From Variovorax sp. (GTDB taxonomy: Bacteria > Pseudomonadota > Gammaproteobacteria > Burkholderiales > Burkholderiaceae_C), in the NCBI GenBank assembly GCA_017744935.1, contig JAGIAI010000041.1, positions 1-64,000 of the forward strand: DNA of 64,000 nucleotides. Direction: 5' to 3'. This document shows, in pieces, positions 8,561 through 16,441 of this stretch. Position 1 is the stretch's first letter. The number at the start of each line of letters is the position of its first letter. The position numbers and the translations under genes were made by a program. A model generated the notes under the pieces. The model did not search any database and was not told the DNA's origin. It saw only the letters and a program-made list of their open reading frames with translations.

Positions 8561-9355
8561 TTACTCGTGGAAAGAATCGCGGAATGTGAACCAGGTGCTG
8601 GTGAAGAACATGGCAGCCATGACCAGCGCGCCGCCGATCATCACCGCACCGCCAGCCGCCGAAGCACCGGCGCCAACGCCCATCGCGCCGATGGCGACCA
8701 GCAGCGTTGCCAGCAGGCTCAGCACGATGCCGGCACCGATGAAGACGCCTGCCCAGACGAGCCCGAAAACCGTCAACGCGCCGAAATTCCTGAAGCAGGC
8801 CACGAAGCTGAAGAACAGGCTCTTGGCCGGCGGCACGCGGTGCCAGTGGACCAGCGCAGGCGCATGCCAGAAGGCCAGCGAAAGCGGCAGATACAAGCCC
8901 ATCGCGATCCACAGCGCCACCTGGAACTCGGTGGTCTCGGCCATTTCGCGCGTCAGTTGCCCGCCCAGCAGGTAGACGCGCGCGAACTGACCGCCGTCGG
9001 CGAGCGCGGAAATTGCCATCACCGCCAGGAACAGCGCGGCGTACATCGCGCCGAGCACCGCCATGGGACGCACGTCGGCGCGCACCGCATGGAGCGCGGC
9101 AAGGAACACCGTGCCGGCGGGCGGCTTCTCCGGGCCGGCGGCCTGTGCGGTCGCGGCCATGAGGCCCAACGTCATCGTCGGCAGCAGCATCAACGCGATC
9201 GCGGCACCGACCAGCGGCAACTGCGATGCCAGCGATACCACCGTCATGAAAAAGAAGAACAGCGAAATAAAGGCCAGCGGCTGCCGCGCGAAGGCCTGCA
9301 GTCCGGCGCGGACCCAAATCACGCCGGTACGCGCCGGCACGAGATTGAGTTTCAT
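8561..9355 (-). CDS. BPSS1780-type multi-pass membrane protein
   Basis: 264 residues with about six hydrophobic segments, starting MKLNLVPARTGVIWVRAGLQAF, which matches the pattern of the BPSS1780 family common in betaproteobacteria. Role unknown; no catalytic motif is visible. It lies 9 nt downstream of thrB on the same strand and so probably shares its transcript. Confidence 0.7.
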   Translation of the reverse strand: MKLNLVPARTGVIWVRAGLQAFARQPLAFISLFFFFMTVVSLASQLPLVGAAIALMLLPTMTLGLMAATAQAAGPEKPPAGTVFLAALHAVRADVRPMAVLGAMYAALFLAVMAISALADGGQFARVYLLGGQLTREMAETTEFQVALWIAMGLYLPLSLAFWHAPALVHWHRVPPAKSLFFSFVACFRNFGALTVFGLVWAGVFIGAGIVLSLLATLLVAIGAMGVGAGASAAGGAVMIGGALVMAAMFFTSTWFTFRDSFHE

Positions 9356-9364
9356 CGTGTCGAT

Positions 9365-10408
9365 TCAGGCAGCCAGGGGCTGCACGCTTTCTGGTAACTC
9401 GAAGCTTGCGTGGGCGCGTTCGCGCAATACGCGCTCGAAATGGCTTGGGTCGTGGGGCTTGAGCATGCTGGCTTCGCGCGGCAGATAGAAATCCCACAGG
9501 CGCGAGATCCAGAAGCGCAGTGCCGCCGCGCGCAGCATCGCCGGCAGCAAGGTGCGCTCGGCGCCCGTCAGCGGGCGCACCGAGCTGTAGGCCGCTAGCA
9601 GTGCGTCGGCGCGGGCGCTGTCATGGTGGCCGGTCTTGAGATCGATGGCCCAGTCGTTCAGGCACACGGCGATGTCGAACAGCCAGGTGTCGGTGCCCGC
9701 GAAATAGAAGTCGAAGACGCCGGTGAGCTTCGGCGCCTCGGCGTTGGCGTGGGTGTCGAACATCGCGTTGTCGCGGAACAGGTCGGCGTGGACCGGGCCG
9801 CGCGGCAGTGCCGCGTAGCTCGACGATTCGGCGATGTGATTCTGGTAGGCGAGTTCGCTGCGCAGCAGGGCGGCTTGCGGGGCTTCCAGGTAGGGCAGGA
9901 CCACCGGCGTGGTGTCGTTCCACCAGTGGAGACCACGCAGATTGGGCTGGATGCGCGGGAAGTCGCGCGCTGCGATGTGCATGCGCGCCAGCAGGCGGCC
10001 GAGCTCGGCACAGTGGCGTGCGTTGGGCGCCAGCTCGCTCTTGCCCTGCAGCCGCTGCACGATCGCGGCAGGCTTGCCCGCAACCGTGTGAAGCAGCTCG
10101 CAAGGCGCATTCGCGGGGATCGATAGCGCATGGCCGTCCGGCGGCGCGATCGCGGGATCGGCCACCGGCTCGGGCACCGGCAGGCCGCGCGCCGCGAGGT
10201 GCTTCATCAAACAAAGGTAGTAAGGAAGCTGCTCGGCGCCGAGGCGCTCGAACAGCGTCAGGACGAACTCGCCCGATTCCGTGGTTGCGAAGTAGTTGGT
10301 GTTCTCGATACCGCCCTCGATGCCGCGAAGCTCGCGGAGGGGGCCGAGTCCCAAGCGCTGGACCAGCGCGTCGGCTTCGTCGAATCCGACTTCCGTGAAA
10401 ACCGCCAC
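9365..10408 (-). CDS. thrB: Homoserine kinase, APH-fold type
   Basis: 347 residues. It phosphorylates homoserine in threonine synthesis and belongs to the aminoglycoside-phosphotransferase fold, not the GHMP type. Visible are the N-terminal strand with GGIENTNYF (nucleotide-binding loop), the catalytic loop PVHADLFRDN and the metal-binding TGVFDFYFAG. The start is GTG at 10408, giving VAVFTEVGFDEADAL; the open frame further upstream reads through the neighbouring gene in another frame and is spurious. Follows the small periplasmic protein by 7 nt, so translation may be coupled. Confidence 0.9.
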   Translation of the reverse strand: MAVFTEVGFDEADALVQRLGLGPLRELRGIEGGIENTNYFATTESGEFVLTLFERLGAEQLPYYLCLMKHLAARGLPVPEPVADPAIAPPDGHALSIPANAPCELLHTVAGKPAAIVQRLQGKSELAPNARHCAELGRLLARMHIAARDFPRIQPNLRGLHWWNDTTPVVLPYLEAPQAALLRSELAYQNHIAESSSYAALPRGPVHADLFRDNAMFDTHANAEAPKLTGVFDFYFAGTDTWLFDIAVCLNDWAIDLKTGHHDSARADALLAAYSSVRPLTGAERTLLPAMLRAAALRFWISRLWDFYLPREASMLKPHDPSHFERVLRERAHASFELPESVQPLAA

Positions 10409-10415
10409 CGCGCGC

Positions 10416-10802
10416 TCAGAACTTGAAGACGTTCCACCAGACCCGCGAACCGTTGTCGCTGGCGCTCGACTCCGACTGGCCTTCCGTGCGTGAACGTTCG
10501 CCGTTGGGCATGACCTGATAGGCCGGCGTGTTGGTGGTTTTGGGCTGCACGGTGATGTTTTGCGTCTGGCCGCCGACGCGAAGCTCGTCGATCTTGTTGC
10601 GGCTGTCCTCGATGTGGATGCGCTCGATCTTCTGGTTCTGGCGTCCGGCTGCCTTGTCCTCCGCAGACCGTTCCTGGGTCGGGCGGGCTGACGACTCCGC
10701 GGGCGGAGGATTCTGGGCCTGGACGGCCGCGAACGGCGCGATGCAGCCCAGCAGCGCGGCGACCAGCCGAGCGCGGGGGACGAGAAGACGGGTGGACGAC
10801 AT
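10416..10802 (-). CDS. Small secreted hypothetical protein upstream of thrB
   Basis: 128 residues from ATG 10802 (a GTG at 10808 is in frame two codons upstream). The N-terminus is a signal peptide ending near AVQAQ, followed by a charged, Gln-rich mature part with repeated polar turns and the end RVWWNVFKF. No known domain recognised. A TACAAT box ends 7 nt before the ATG, so the mRNA is probably leaderless. It is the first gene of a likely operon with thrB and the BPSS1780-type gene, and divergent from polA. Confidence 0.75.
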   Translation of the reverse strand: MSSTRLLVPRARLVAALLGCIAPFAAVQAQNPPPAESSARPTQERSAEDKAAGRQNQKIERIHIEDSRNKIDELRVGGQTQNITVQPKTTNTPAYQVMPNGERSRTEGQSESSASDNGSRVWWNVFKF

Positions 10803-10809
10803 GGGCACG

Positions 10810-10815
10810 ATTGTA
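10810..10815 (-). promoter_or_regulatory. -10 element (TACAAT) of leaderless transcript
   Basis: Reading the minus strand, TACAAT at 10815-10810 is followed by 7 nt and then the ATG at 10802. The arrangement closely matches the one before uvrD (TACAATCG, then ATG). Confidence 0.45.
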
Positions 10816-10901
10816 GGTCCGCGTTTGCATCAGGGATACCCGCAAATGCGCCTGTGGGCGTACCTTCCGGGTGCGTTGCGCCGGCACGGCAAAATGCCTT
10901 G

Positions 10902-13694
10902 ATGACCGACAAGAAAACGCTGCTGCTCGTCGACGGATCGAGCTACCTCTACCGCGCCTTCCACGCGATGCCCGACCTGCGCGCCGTCCCCGGCGACCCC
11001 GGCAGTCCGGCCACCGGCGCGATCCGGGGAATGATCAACATGATGACCGCCCTGCGCCGCGAGGTGCGAGCCGACTACGCAGCCTGCGTCTTCGACGCAC
11101 CCGGCAAGACCTTCCGCGACGACTGGTATCCGGAATACAAGGCCAACCGCTCGCCGATGCCGGACGACTTGCGTAGCCAGATCGAGCCGATCCACCAAGT
11201 GGTGAAGCTGCTGGGCTGGCCGGTGCTCTGTGTGCCCGACGTCGAGGCCGACGACGTGATCGGCACGCTCGCCCGCACCGCGGCGAACCAGGGTATCGAG
11301 GTGATCGTCTCCAGCGGCGACAAGGACCTGAGCCAGCTCGTCGACGAGCACGTGACGATCATCGACACCATGAACGGCAAGAAGCGCGACATCGCCGGCG
11401 TCACCGCCGAGTTCGGCGTGCCGCCCAGCCTGATGATCGACTACCAGACGCTGGTGGGCGATGCGGTCGACAACGTGCCGGGCGTCGAGAAGGTCGGCCC
11501 GAAGACGGCGGCCAAATGGCTGGCTGAGTACGGCTCGCTCGATGGCCTCATCGCACGTGCAGGCGAGGTCAAGGGGCAGGCTGGCGAGAACCTGCGCAAG
11601 GTGCTCGACTGGTTGCCGCAGGGGCGGCGGCTGGTCACCATTCGCACCGATTGCGACCTCGACGGCCATGTGGCGGGTCTTCCGTCGCTGGAAGGGATTG
11701 CGATCGGCGCTCAGCAGATCGACGAACTGAAAGTCTTCTACGAGCGCTTCGGCTTCAAGTCGCTGGTGAAGTCCCTCGAAGCACACGAGACGCCGCCCGA
11801 GCTCATCGAGGAGAGCAAGAAGCGCAACGGGCCGGAAGGCGGCACGGGTCTGTTCGACCAGCCCGGCTTCGAGGCAGCCGAGAAGGCGTCCAACCTGGTC
11901 TACGACACCATCCTGACCTGGGAGATGTTCGACAGATGGCTCGCGAAGGTCCAGTCGGCGGACCTCGTCGCGCTGGACACTGAAACGAATTCGCTCGACG
12001 AGATGGTGGCCGAGATCGTCGGCATCAGCTTCAGCGTGACACCGGGCGAGGCGGCCTACATCCCCGTCGGGCACAACTACCCGGATGCGCCTGCACAGTT
12101 GCCGCGCGACGAAGTGCTCGCGCGACTCAAGCCCTGGCTGGAAGACGGCGCGAAGAAAAAGCTCGGGCAGCACATCAAGTACGACCGCCATGTGTTCGCC
12201 AACCACGGCATCGAAGTGCAGGGCTACGCGCACGACACCATGCTGCAGAGCTACGTGCTTGAAGTGCACAAGCCGCACGGACTCGCCAGCCTCGCCGAAC
12301 GGCACCTCGGCCGCACAGGCATCGACTACGAAGACCTGTGCGGCAAGGGCGCGCACCAGATCCCGTTCAGCCAGGTCGCGATCGACAAGGCCGCCGAGTA
12401 CGCCTGCGAGGACTCGGATCAGACACTGGATGTGCATCGCGCGCTCTGGCCGAAGCTCGAGGCCGACGAGAAATTGCGCTTCGTCTACGAACTGGAGATG
12501 GCGACCAGCGAGACGCTCTACCGTGTCGAGCGCAATGGCGTGCTCATCGATGCGCCCACGCTGGCTTCGCAGAGCAACGAGCTTGGCAAACGCATCATGG
12601 CGTTGGAGCAGGAGGCCTACAGCCTCGCCGGGCAGCCGTTCAATCTCGGCTCGCCCAAGCAGATCGGCGAGGTGTTCTTCACCAAGCTCGGCCTACCAGT
12701 GGTCAAGAAGACGCCGAGCGGCGCACCGAGCACCGATGAAGAAGTGCTCGAGAAGCTCGCCGAGGATTTCCCGCTGCCCGCGAAGATCCTGGAGCACCGC
12801 GGTCTCTCGAAGCTCAAGGGCACCTACACCGACAAGCTCGGGCTGCTGGCGCATCCGCGAAGCGGACGTGTGCACACGCACTATGCGCAGGCGGTGGCCG
12901 TGACCGGCCGGCTGTCGAGCAACGACCCCAACCTGCAGAACATCCCGATCCGCACCGCGGAAGGCCGCCGTGTGCGCGAAGCCTTCGTTGCGCCCGCCGG
13001 CAGCGTGATCGCCAGTTCCGACTACTCGCAGATCGAGCTGCGCATCATGGCCCATATCAGCGGCGACGAGTCGCTGCTGCGCGCCTTCACCGAAGGCATC
13101 GACGTGCACCGCGCGACTGCCGGCGAGGTGTTCGGCGTGGCGGTGGACCAGGTATCGAGCGAGCAGCGCCGTTATGCGAAGGTCATCAACTTCGGCCTCA
13201 TCTATGGCATGAGCAGCTTCGGTCTGGCGCGCAACCTGGGCATCGACAACAAGGCTGCGGCGTCGTACATCGACCGCTACTTCGCGCGCTATCCGGGCGT
13301 GAAAGCCTACATGGACGAGACCAAGGCGCACGCCAAGGAGATCGGCTATGTGGAGACGGTGTTCGGCCGGCGCCTGTATCTGCCCGAGATCAAGTCGCCC
13401 AACGGTCCGCGTCGCGGCGCGGCGGAACGCGCGGCAATCAACGCGCCGATGCAGGGCACCGCGGCCGATCTCATCAAGCTCAGCATGGTGAAGGTGCAGG
13501 AAGTGCTCGATGCCGAGAAGCGAGGCACGAAGATGATCATGCAGGTGCATGACGAACTGGTGTTCGAGGTGCCCGAGAGTGAGGTTGAGTGGGTGCGCAC
13601 CGAGATCCCGCGACTCATGGCGAGCGTGGCGGACCTGAAGGTGCCGCTGCTCGCGGAGATCGGATTCGGTCCCAATTGGGACAAGGCGCATTGA
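10902..13694 (+). CDS. polA: DNA polymerase I
   Basis: 930 residues with three domains. The 5'-3' exonuclease (about 1-300) has DGSSYLYRAFHA and the acidic cluster VEADDVIGT. The 3'-5' proofreading domain (about 340-530) is intact: ALDTETNSLD, HIKYDRHV and YACEDSDQT carry the metal-binding acids. The polymerase domain (about 550-930) has motif A SDYSQIELRIMAH, the O-helix RRYAKVINFGLIYG and motif C QVHDELVFEV. ATG 10902 matches the family start; the in-frame start at 10854 would add residues overlapping the promoter region. No Shine-Dalgarno sequence is obvious, and a CAAAAT at 10890-10895 may be the -10 of a near-leaderless mRNA. Confidence 0.96.
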   Translation: MTDKKTLLLVDGSSYLYRAFHAMPDLRAVPGDPGSPATGAIRGMINMMTALRREVRADYAACVFDAPGKTFRDDWYPEYKANRSPMPDDLRSQIEPIHQVVKLLGWPVLCVPDVEADDVIGTLARTAANQGIEVIVSSGDKDLSQLVDEHVTIIDTMNGKKRDIAGVTAEFGVPPSLMIDYQTLVGDAVDNVPGVEKVGPKTAAKWLAEYGSLDGLIARAGEVKGQAGENLRKVLDWLPQGRRLVTIRTDCDLDGHVAGLPSLEGIAIGAQQIDELKVFYERFGFKSLVKSLEAHETPPELIEESKKRNGPEGGTGLFDQPGFEAAEKASNLVYDTILTWEMFDRWLAKVQSADLVALDTETNSLDEMVAEIVGISFSVTPGEAAYIPVGHNYPDAPAQLPRDEVLARLKPWLEDGAKKKLGQHIKYDRHVFANHGIEVQGYAHDTMLQSYVLEVHKPHGLASLAERHLGRTGIDYEDLCGKGAHQIPFSQVAIDKAAEYACEDSDQTLDVHRALWPKLEADEKLRFVYELEMATSETLYRVERNGVLIDAPTLASQSNELGKRIMALEQEAYSLAGQPFNLGSPKQIGEVFFTKLGLPVVKKTPSGAPSTDEEVLEKLAEDFPLPAKILEHRGLSKLKGTYTDKLGLLAHPRSGRVHTHYAQAVAVTGRLSSNDPNLQNIPIRTAEGRRVREAFVAPAGSVIASSDYSQIELRIMAHISGDESLLRAFTEGIDVHRATAGEVFGVAVDQVSSEQRRYAKVINFGLIYGMSSFGLARNLGIDNKAAASYIDRYFARYPGVKAYMDETKAHAKEIGYVETVFGRRLYLPEIKSPNGPRRGAAERAAINAPMQGTAADLIKLSMVKVQEVLDAEKRGTKMIMQVHDELVFEVPESEVEWVRTEIPRLMASVADLKVPLLAEIGFGPNWDKAH

Positions 13695-13722
13695 GAAGAT
13701 TTTTTTGGAGACGATGAACTGA

Positions 13723-15021
13723 ATGACTGCTGTTTCTTTTGCCCGCAGAGCCTTTTTGTTGACCGCACTGAGCGCCGCATGCGCATGTGCCTTTGCCGCC
13801 CCCGATGAACGCCTTGCTGCGCTGGCCGCCAAGGAGAAGCCGGCGCTCCTTGAGACCTTGAAGGAATTCGTCTCCGTCGAATCCGGCAGCCGCGATCTCG
13901 AAGGGCTCGACAAGATGGCCAACCTCGTCGCTTCGAAGTTCAAGGCGCTCGGCGGCCAGGTGGAGCTGATCGACGTGTCCGAAGGTGCCTATCGCATGGA
14001 AGACACGCCCGAGAAGATCGGCAAGGTGATGCGCGCGACCTTCAAGGGCAAGGGCACGAAGAAGATCATGCTGATCGCGCACATGGACACGGTCTACCAG
14101 ATCGGCATGTCGAAGCAGCAGCCCTTCCGCGTCGACGGCGATAAGGCCTACGGGCTCGGCATTGCGGACGACAAGCAGGGCATCGCCGTGATTGCGCACA
14201 CAGTCGCTTTGCTGAAGGCGATGGACTTCAAGGACTACGGCACGCTCACGGTACTGATCAACGGCGATGAAGAAATCAGCTCGCCCGGCGGTCGTGTGCT
14301 GATCACGAAGCTGGCCGCAGAGCACGACGTCGTGATGTCGTTCGAGGGCTCGTCGGCGCGCGAAGACAAGTTGTCGCTCGCGACCGCGGGCATCGCGTCG
14401 GTCACGCTCAACGTCACGGGCAAGGCGTCGCACGCGGGCTCGGCGCCGGAAGCCGGCGTGAACGCGCTCTACGAGCTGTCGCACCAGATCCTGCAGATGC
14501 GTGATCTCTCGGACCCGGCGACCGGGCTCAAGCTCAACTGGACGATCTCGCGCGCCGGCACCAATCGCAACGTGATTCCTGCCACCGCCGTTGCGGGTGC
14601 GGACGTGCGTGTGTTGAAGGTGAGCGACTACGACCGCATCGAGCAACTGGTCATGGGGCGTTCGAAGAACCAGCTCGTTCCGCAGGCGAAGGTCGAGGTC
14701 AAGTTCGAACGTCGCCGGCCGCCGCTGGAAGCCAACGCAGCATCGCTCGCACTTGCGACGCATGCGCAGCAGATCTACAAGGATCTCGGCAGGACGCTTG
14801 GTGCCGACGACAAGGTCGCGGGCGGCGGCACGGATGCGGCCTTTGCGGCCTTGAAGACGAAGGCGGCAGTGGTCGAGCGGTTCGGCCTGCAGGGCTTCGG
14901 CGCGCATTCAATGGATGCGGAGTACGTGCTGATCGATTCCATCGAGCCGCGGCTGTATCTGGCGACGCAGCTCATCATGGACGTCTCGCGCGGCAAGGTG
15001 GCGGCTCAACCCAAGCCCTGA
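13723..15021 (+). CDS. Secreted glutamate carboxypeptidase (CPG2-type, M20)
   Basis: 432 residues with an N-terminal signal peptide ending near AFAA (25-26). M20 zinc peptidase closely patterned on carboxypeptidase G2, which cleaves C-terminal Glu from folates and dipeptides. Dizinc ligands can be placed: HMD (His120), GLGIADDK (Asp149), GDEE (Glu183 base and Glu184), FEGSS (Glu208) and the late GAHSMD His. The dimerisation insert follows at TLNVTGKASHAGSAPEAGVNA. Probably periplasmic. The LysR gene starts 5 nt after its stop and may regulate it. Confidence 0.88.
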   Translation: MTAVSFARRAFLLTALSAACACAFAAPDERLAALAAKEKPALLETLKEFVSVESGSRDLEGLDKMANLVASKFKALGGQVELIDVSEGAYRMEDTPEKIGKVMRATFKGKGTKKIMLIAHMDTVYQIGMSKQQPFRVDGDKAYGLGIADDKQGIAVIAHTVALLKAMDFKDYGTLTVLINGDEEISSPGGRVLITKLAAEHDVVMSFEGSSAREDKLSLATAGIASVTLNVTGKASHAGSAPEAGVNALYELSHQILQMRDLSDPATGLKLNWTISRAGTNRNVIPATAVAGADVRVLKVSDYDRIEQLVMGRSKNQLVPQAKVEVKFERRRPPLEANAASLALATHAQQIYKDLGRTLGADDKVAGGGTDAAFAALKTKAAVVERFGLQGFGAHSMDAEYVLIDSIEPRLYLATQLIMDVSRGKVAAQPKP

Positions 15022-15026
15022 GCGAG

Positions 15027-15935
15027 ATGCGGCTTCGTCACATCGAGGTCTTCAACGCGATCATGCTCACGGGGAGCGTGAGCGCAGCGGCGCGTTTGAT
15101 CAACATCACGCAGCCCGCGGTGAGCCGGACGTTGCAGCATGCGGAGATCCAGCTCGGCTTCTCGTTGTTCCAGCGCGCGAAAGGCCGGTTGACGCCCACG
15201 ACCGAGGCGCTGGCGCTGTATCCGCATATCGAGCGGCTGTTCGCGCAGCTCGATGAGGTTCAGCGTCTCGCGGCGAATCTGCGCGCGGGAACGGATTCGG
15301 GCGAGTTGCGCATCCTCACGGTGTTGGCGTTGAGCTACGAGGTGCTTCCGCGCGCGCTGAAGCGTTTTCGCGAGAAGCATCCGGGCGTCGCGGTGACGGT
15401 CGAATCGCTGCACTCGCCGCAGATCATGTCGGCGCTGTTGCTGCAGGAAGCGGACGTTGGTTTCGCGTTCAGTCCTGCGGTGCATCCCTCGTTGACGCAG
15501 GAGACGTTGGCGGACAGCCGCATGACCTGCATCGCGCCGAAGGGGATGCTGCCACGCGCGCTGTTGCGCAATGGGTCGGTGGCTTTGCATGATCTGGTCA
15601 AGCTGCCGGTGGTGGGGCTCGACAGCCGCGATCCTGTCGGGACGAGCTTGAGTCAGGCCTGTCGGCAGGCGGGGGTTGGGTTCCAGGCCGTCGTCACTGT
15701 GCAGACCTATCACGCTGCGCTGGCGATGGCACACCACGGGCTCGGTGTTGCGCTCGTCGATGGGTGCACTGCGAAGTCGGCGGATCTGGAGAAGGTGGAT
15801 GTGTTGGCGCTGGAGCCGCTTATTCCGGTGCCGATTCGGGCGCTTCGGTTTGCTGGGCGGCCGGATTCTGTTCCTGTGCGCAGCATTACCCGGTTTATGC
15901 GGGAGGCTGTGGAGGAGATGTCTTCTTCGGTTTAG
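15027..15935 (+). CDS. LysR-type transcriptional regulator
   Basis: 302 residues. The N-terminal winged helix is MRLRHIEVFNAIMLTGSVSAAARLINITQPAVSRTL, followed by a LysR substrate-binding domain. It follows the glutamate carboxypeptidase by 5 nt, so the two are probably one transcript and the effector may relate to peptide or glutamate use; that is inference. Its end faces the two large hairpin elements at 15947-16417. Confidence 0.9.
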   Translation: MRLRHIEVFNAIMLTGSVSAAARLINITQPAVSRTLQHAEIQLGFSLFQRAKGRLTPTTEALALYPHIERLFAQLDEVQRLAANLRAGTDSGELRILTVLALSYEVLPRALKRFREKHPGVAVTVESLHSPQIMSALLLQEADVGFAFSPAVHPSLTQETLADSRMTCIAPKGMLPRALLRNGSVALHDLVKLPVVGLDSRDPVGTSLSQACRQAGVGFQAVVTVQTYHAALAMAHHGLGVALVDGCTAKSADLEKVDVLALEPLIPVPIRALRFAGRPDSVPVRSITRFMREAVEEMSSSV

Positions 15936-15946
15936 GTTTAGGGGCG

Positions 15947-16135
15947 GCGGTGGCGGGCGGTGTGCTTTTGGGCGGCCGACGTCACCGGCCGCTTCGCGGC
16001 TGCCCTGCGCTGCTCGCGGTACGCGGGGTCCGCGCAAACTCGCTTCGCTCAAACATGCGCGGCCCTGATCCGCGTACCGCTGCGCTGCTCGGCGGCGCCG
16101 CAACGGTCGCCCAAAGGCACACCGCCCGCCACCGC
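15947..16135 (-). repeat. Large nested hairpin element, copy 1
   Basis: Outer inverted arms 15947-15974 and 16108-16135 match at 27 of 28 positions. Inside is a 133-nt core with a perfect 11-bp stem (16016-16026 with 16070-16080, GCGGTACGCGG) and an inner 7-bp stem (16030-16036 with 16056-16062). Read on the minus strand, the core is homologous to that of copy 2 at 16237-16417, including the apical GAGCGAAGCGAGTTTGCGCG. It lies between convergent genes and could act as a two-way terminator. Confidence 0.85.
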
Positions 16136-16236
16136 TGAAACGATAGGGAAGAACTGACCGCTCTCGACGCCGTTGTGTGTGGGAAGGATCGCGACGTCGC
16201 AGACGAGCCGATTCGCTGCACAGACGCTACGGAGCG

Positions 16237-16417
16237 TGGGTTGGGGTGTGGGGCTGGGGGCGCCTCTACGCCGCCGAGGAGCGCAGCCTTTCGCGGACAA
16301 GGGCTCGCGCATGTCTGAGCGAAGCGAGTTTGCGCGAGACCCCGCGAAAGGCGAGCACCGCAGGGCAGCCGCGCAGCGGCCGGCGTAGTGAAGCCCCCAG
16401 CCCCACACCCCAACCCA
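16237..16417 (+). repeat. Large nested hairpin element, copy 2
   Basis: Outer inverted arms 16237-16261 and 16393-16417 are perfect (25 of 25) but unrelated in sequence to those of copy 1. The 131-nt core matches copy 1 in opposite orientation. Its stems are CCTTTCGCGG (16287-16296 with 16342-16351) and CTCGCGCA (16304-16311 with 16331-16338). Bases that differ from copy 1 change on both sides of each stem, so pairing is kept. Confidence 0.85.
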
Positions 16418-16441
16418 GGCGGCCCACCCCCAAAGCAAGAG

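Noticed and set aside
9365..10912. 515-codon frame extending thrB upstream
   Set aside because: The upstream 170 codons run through the small secreted protein gene in another frame; the kinase starts at the GTG at 10408.
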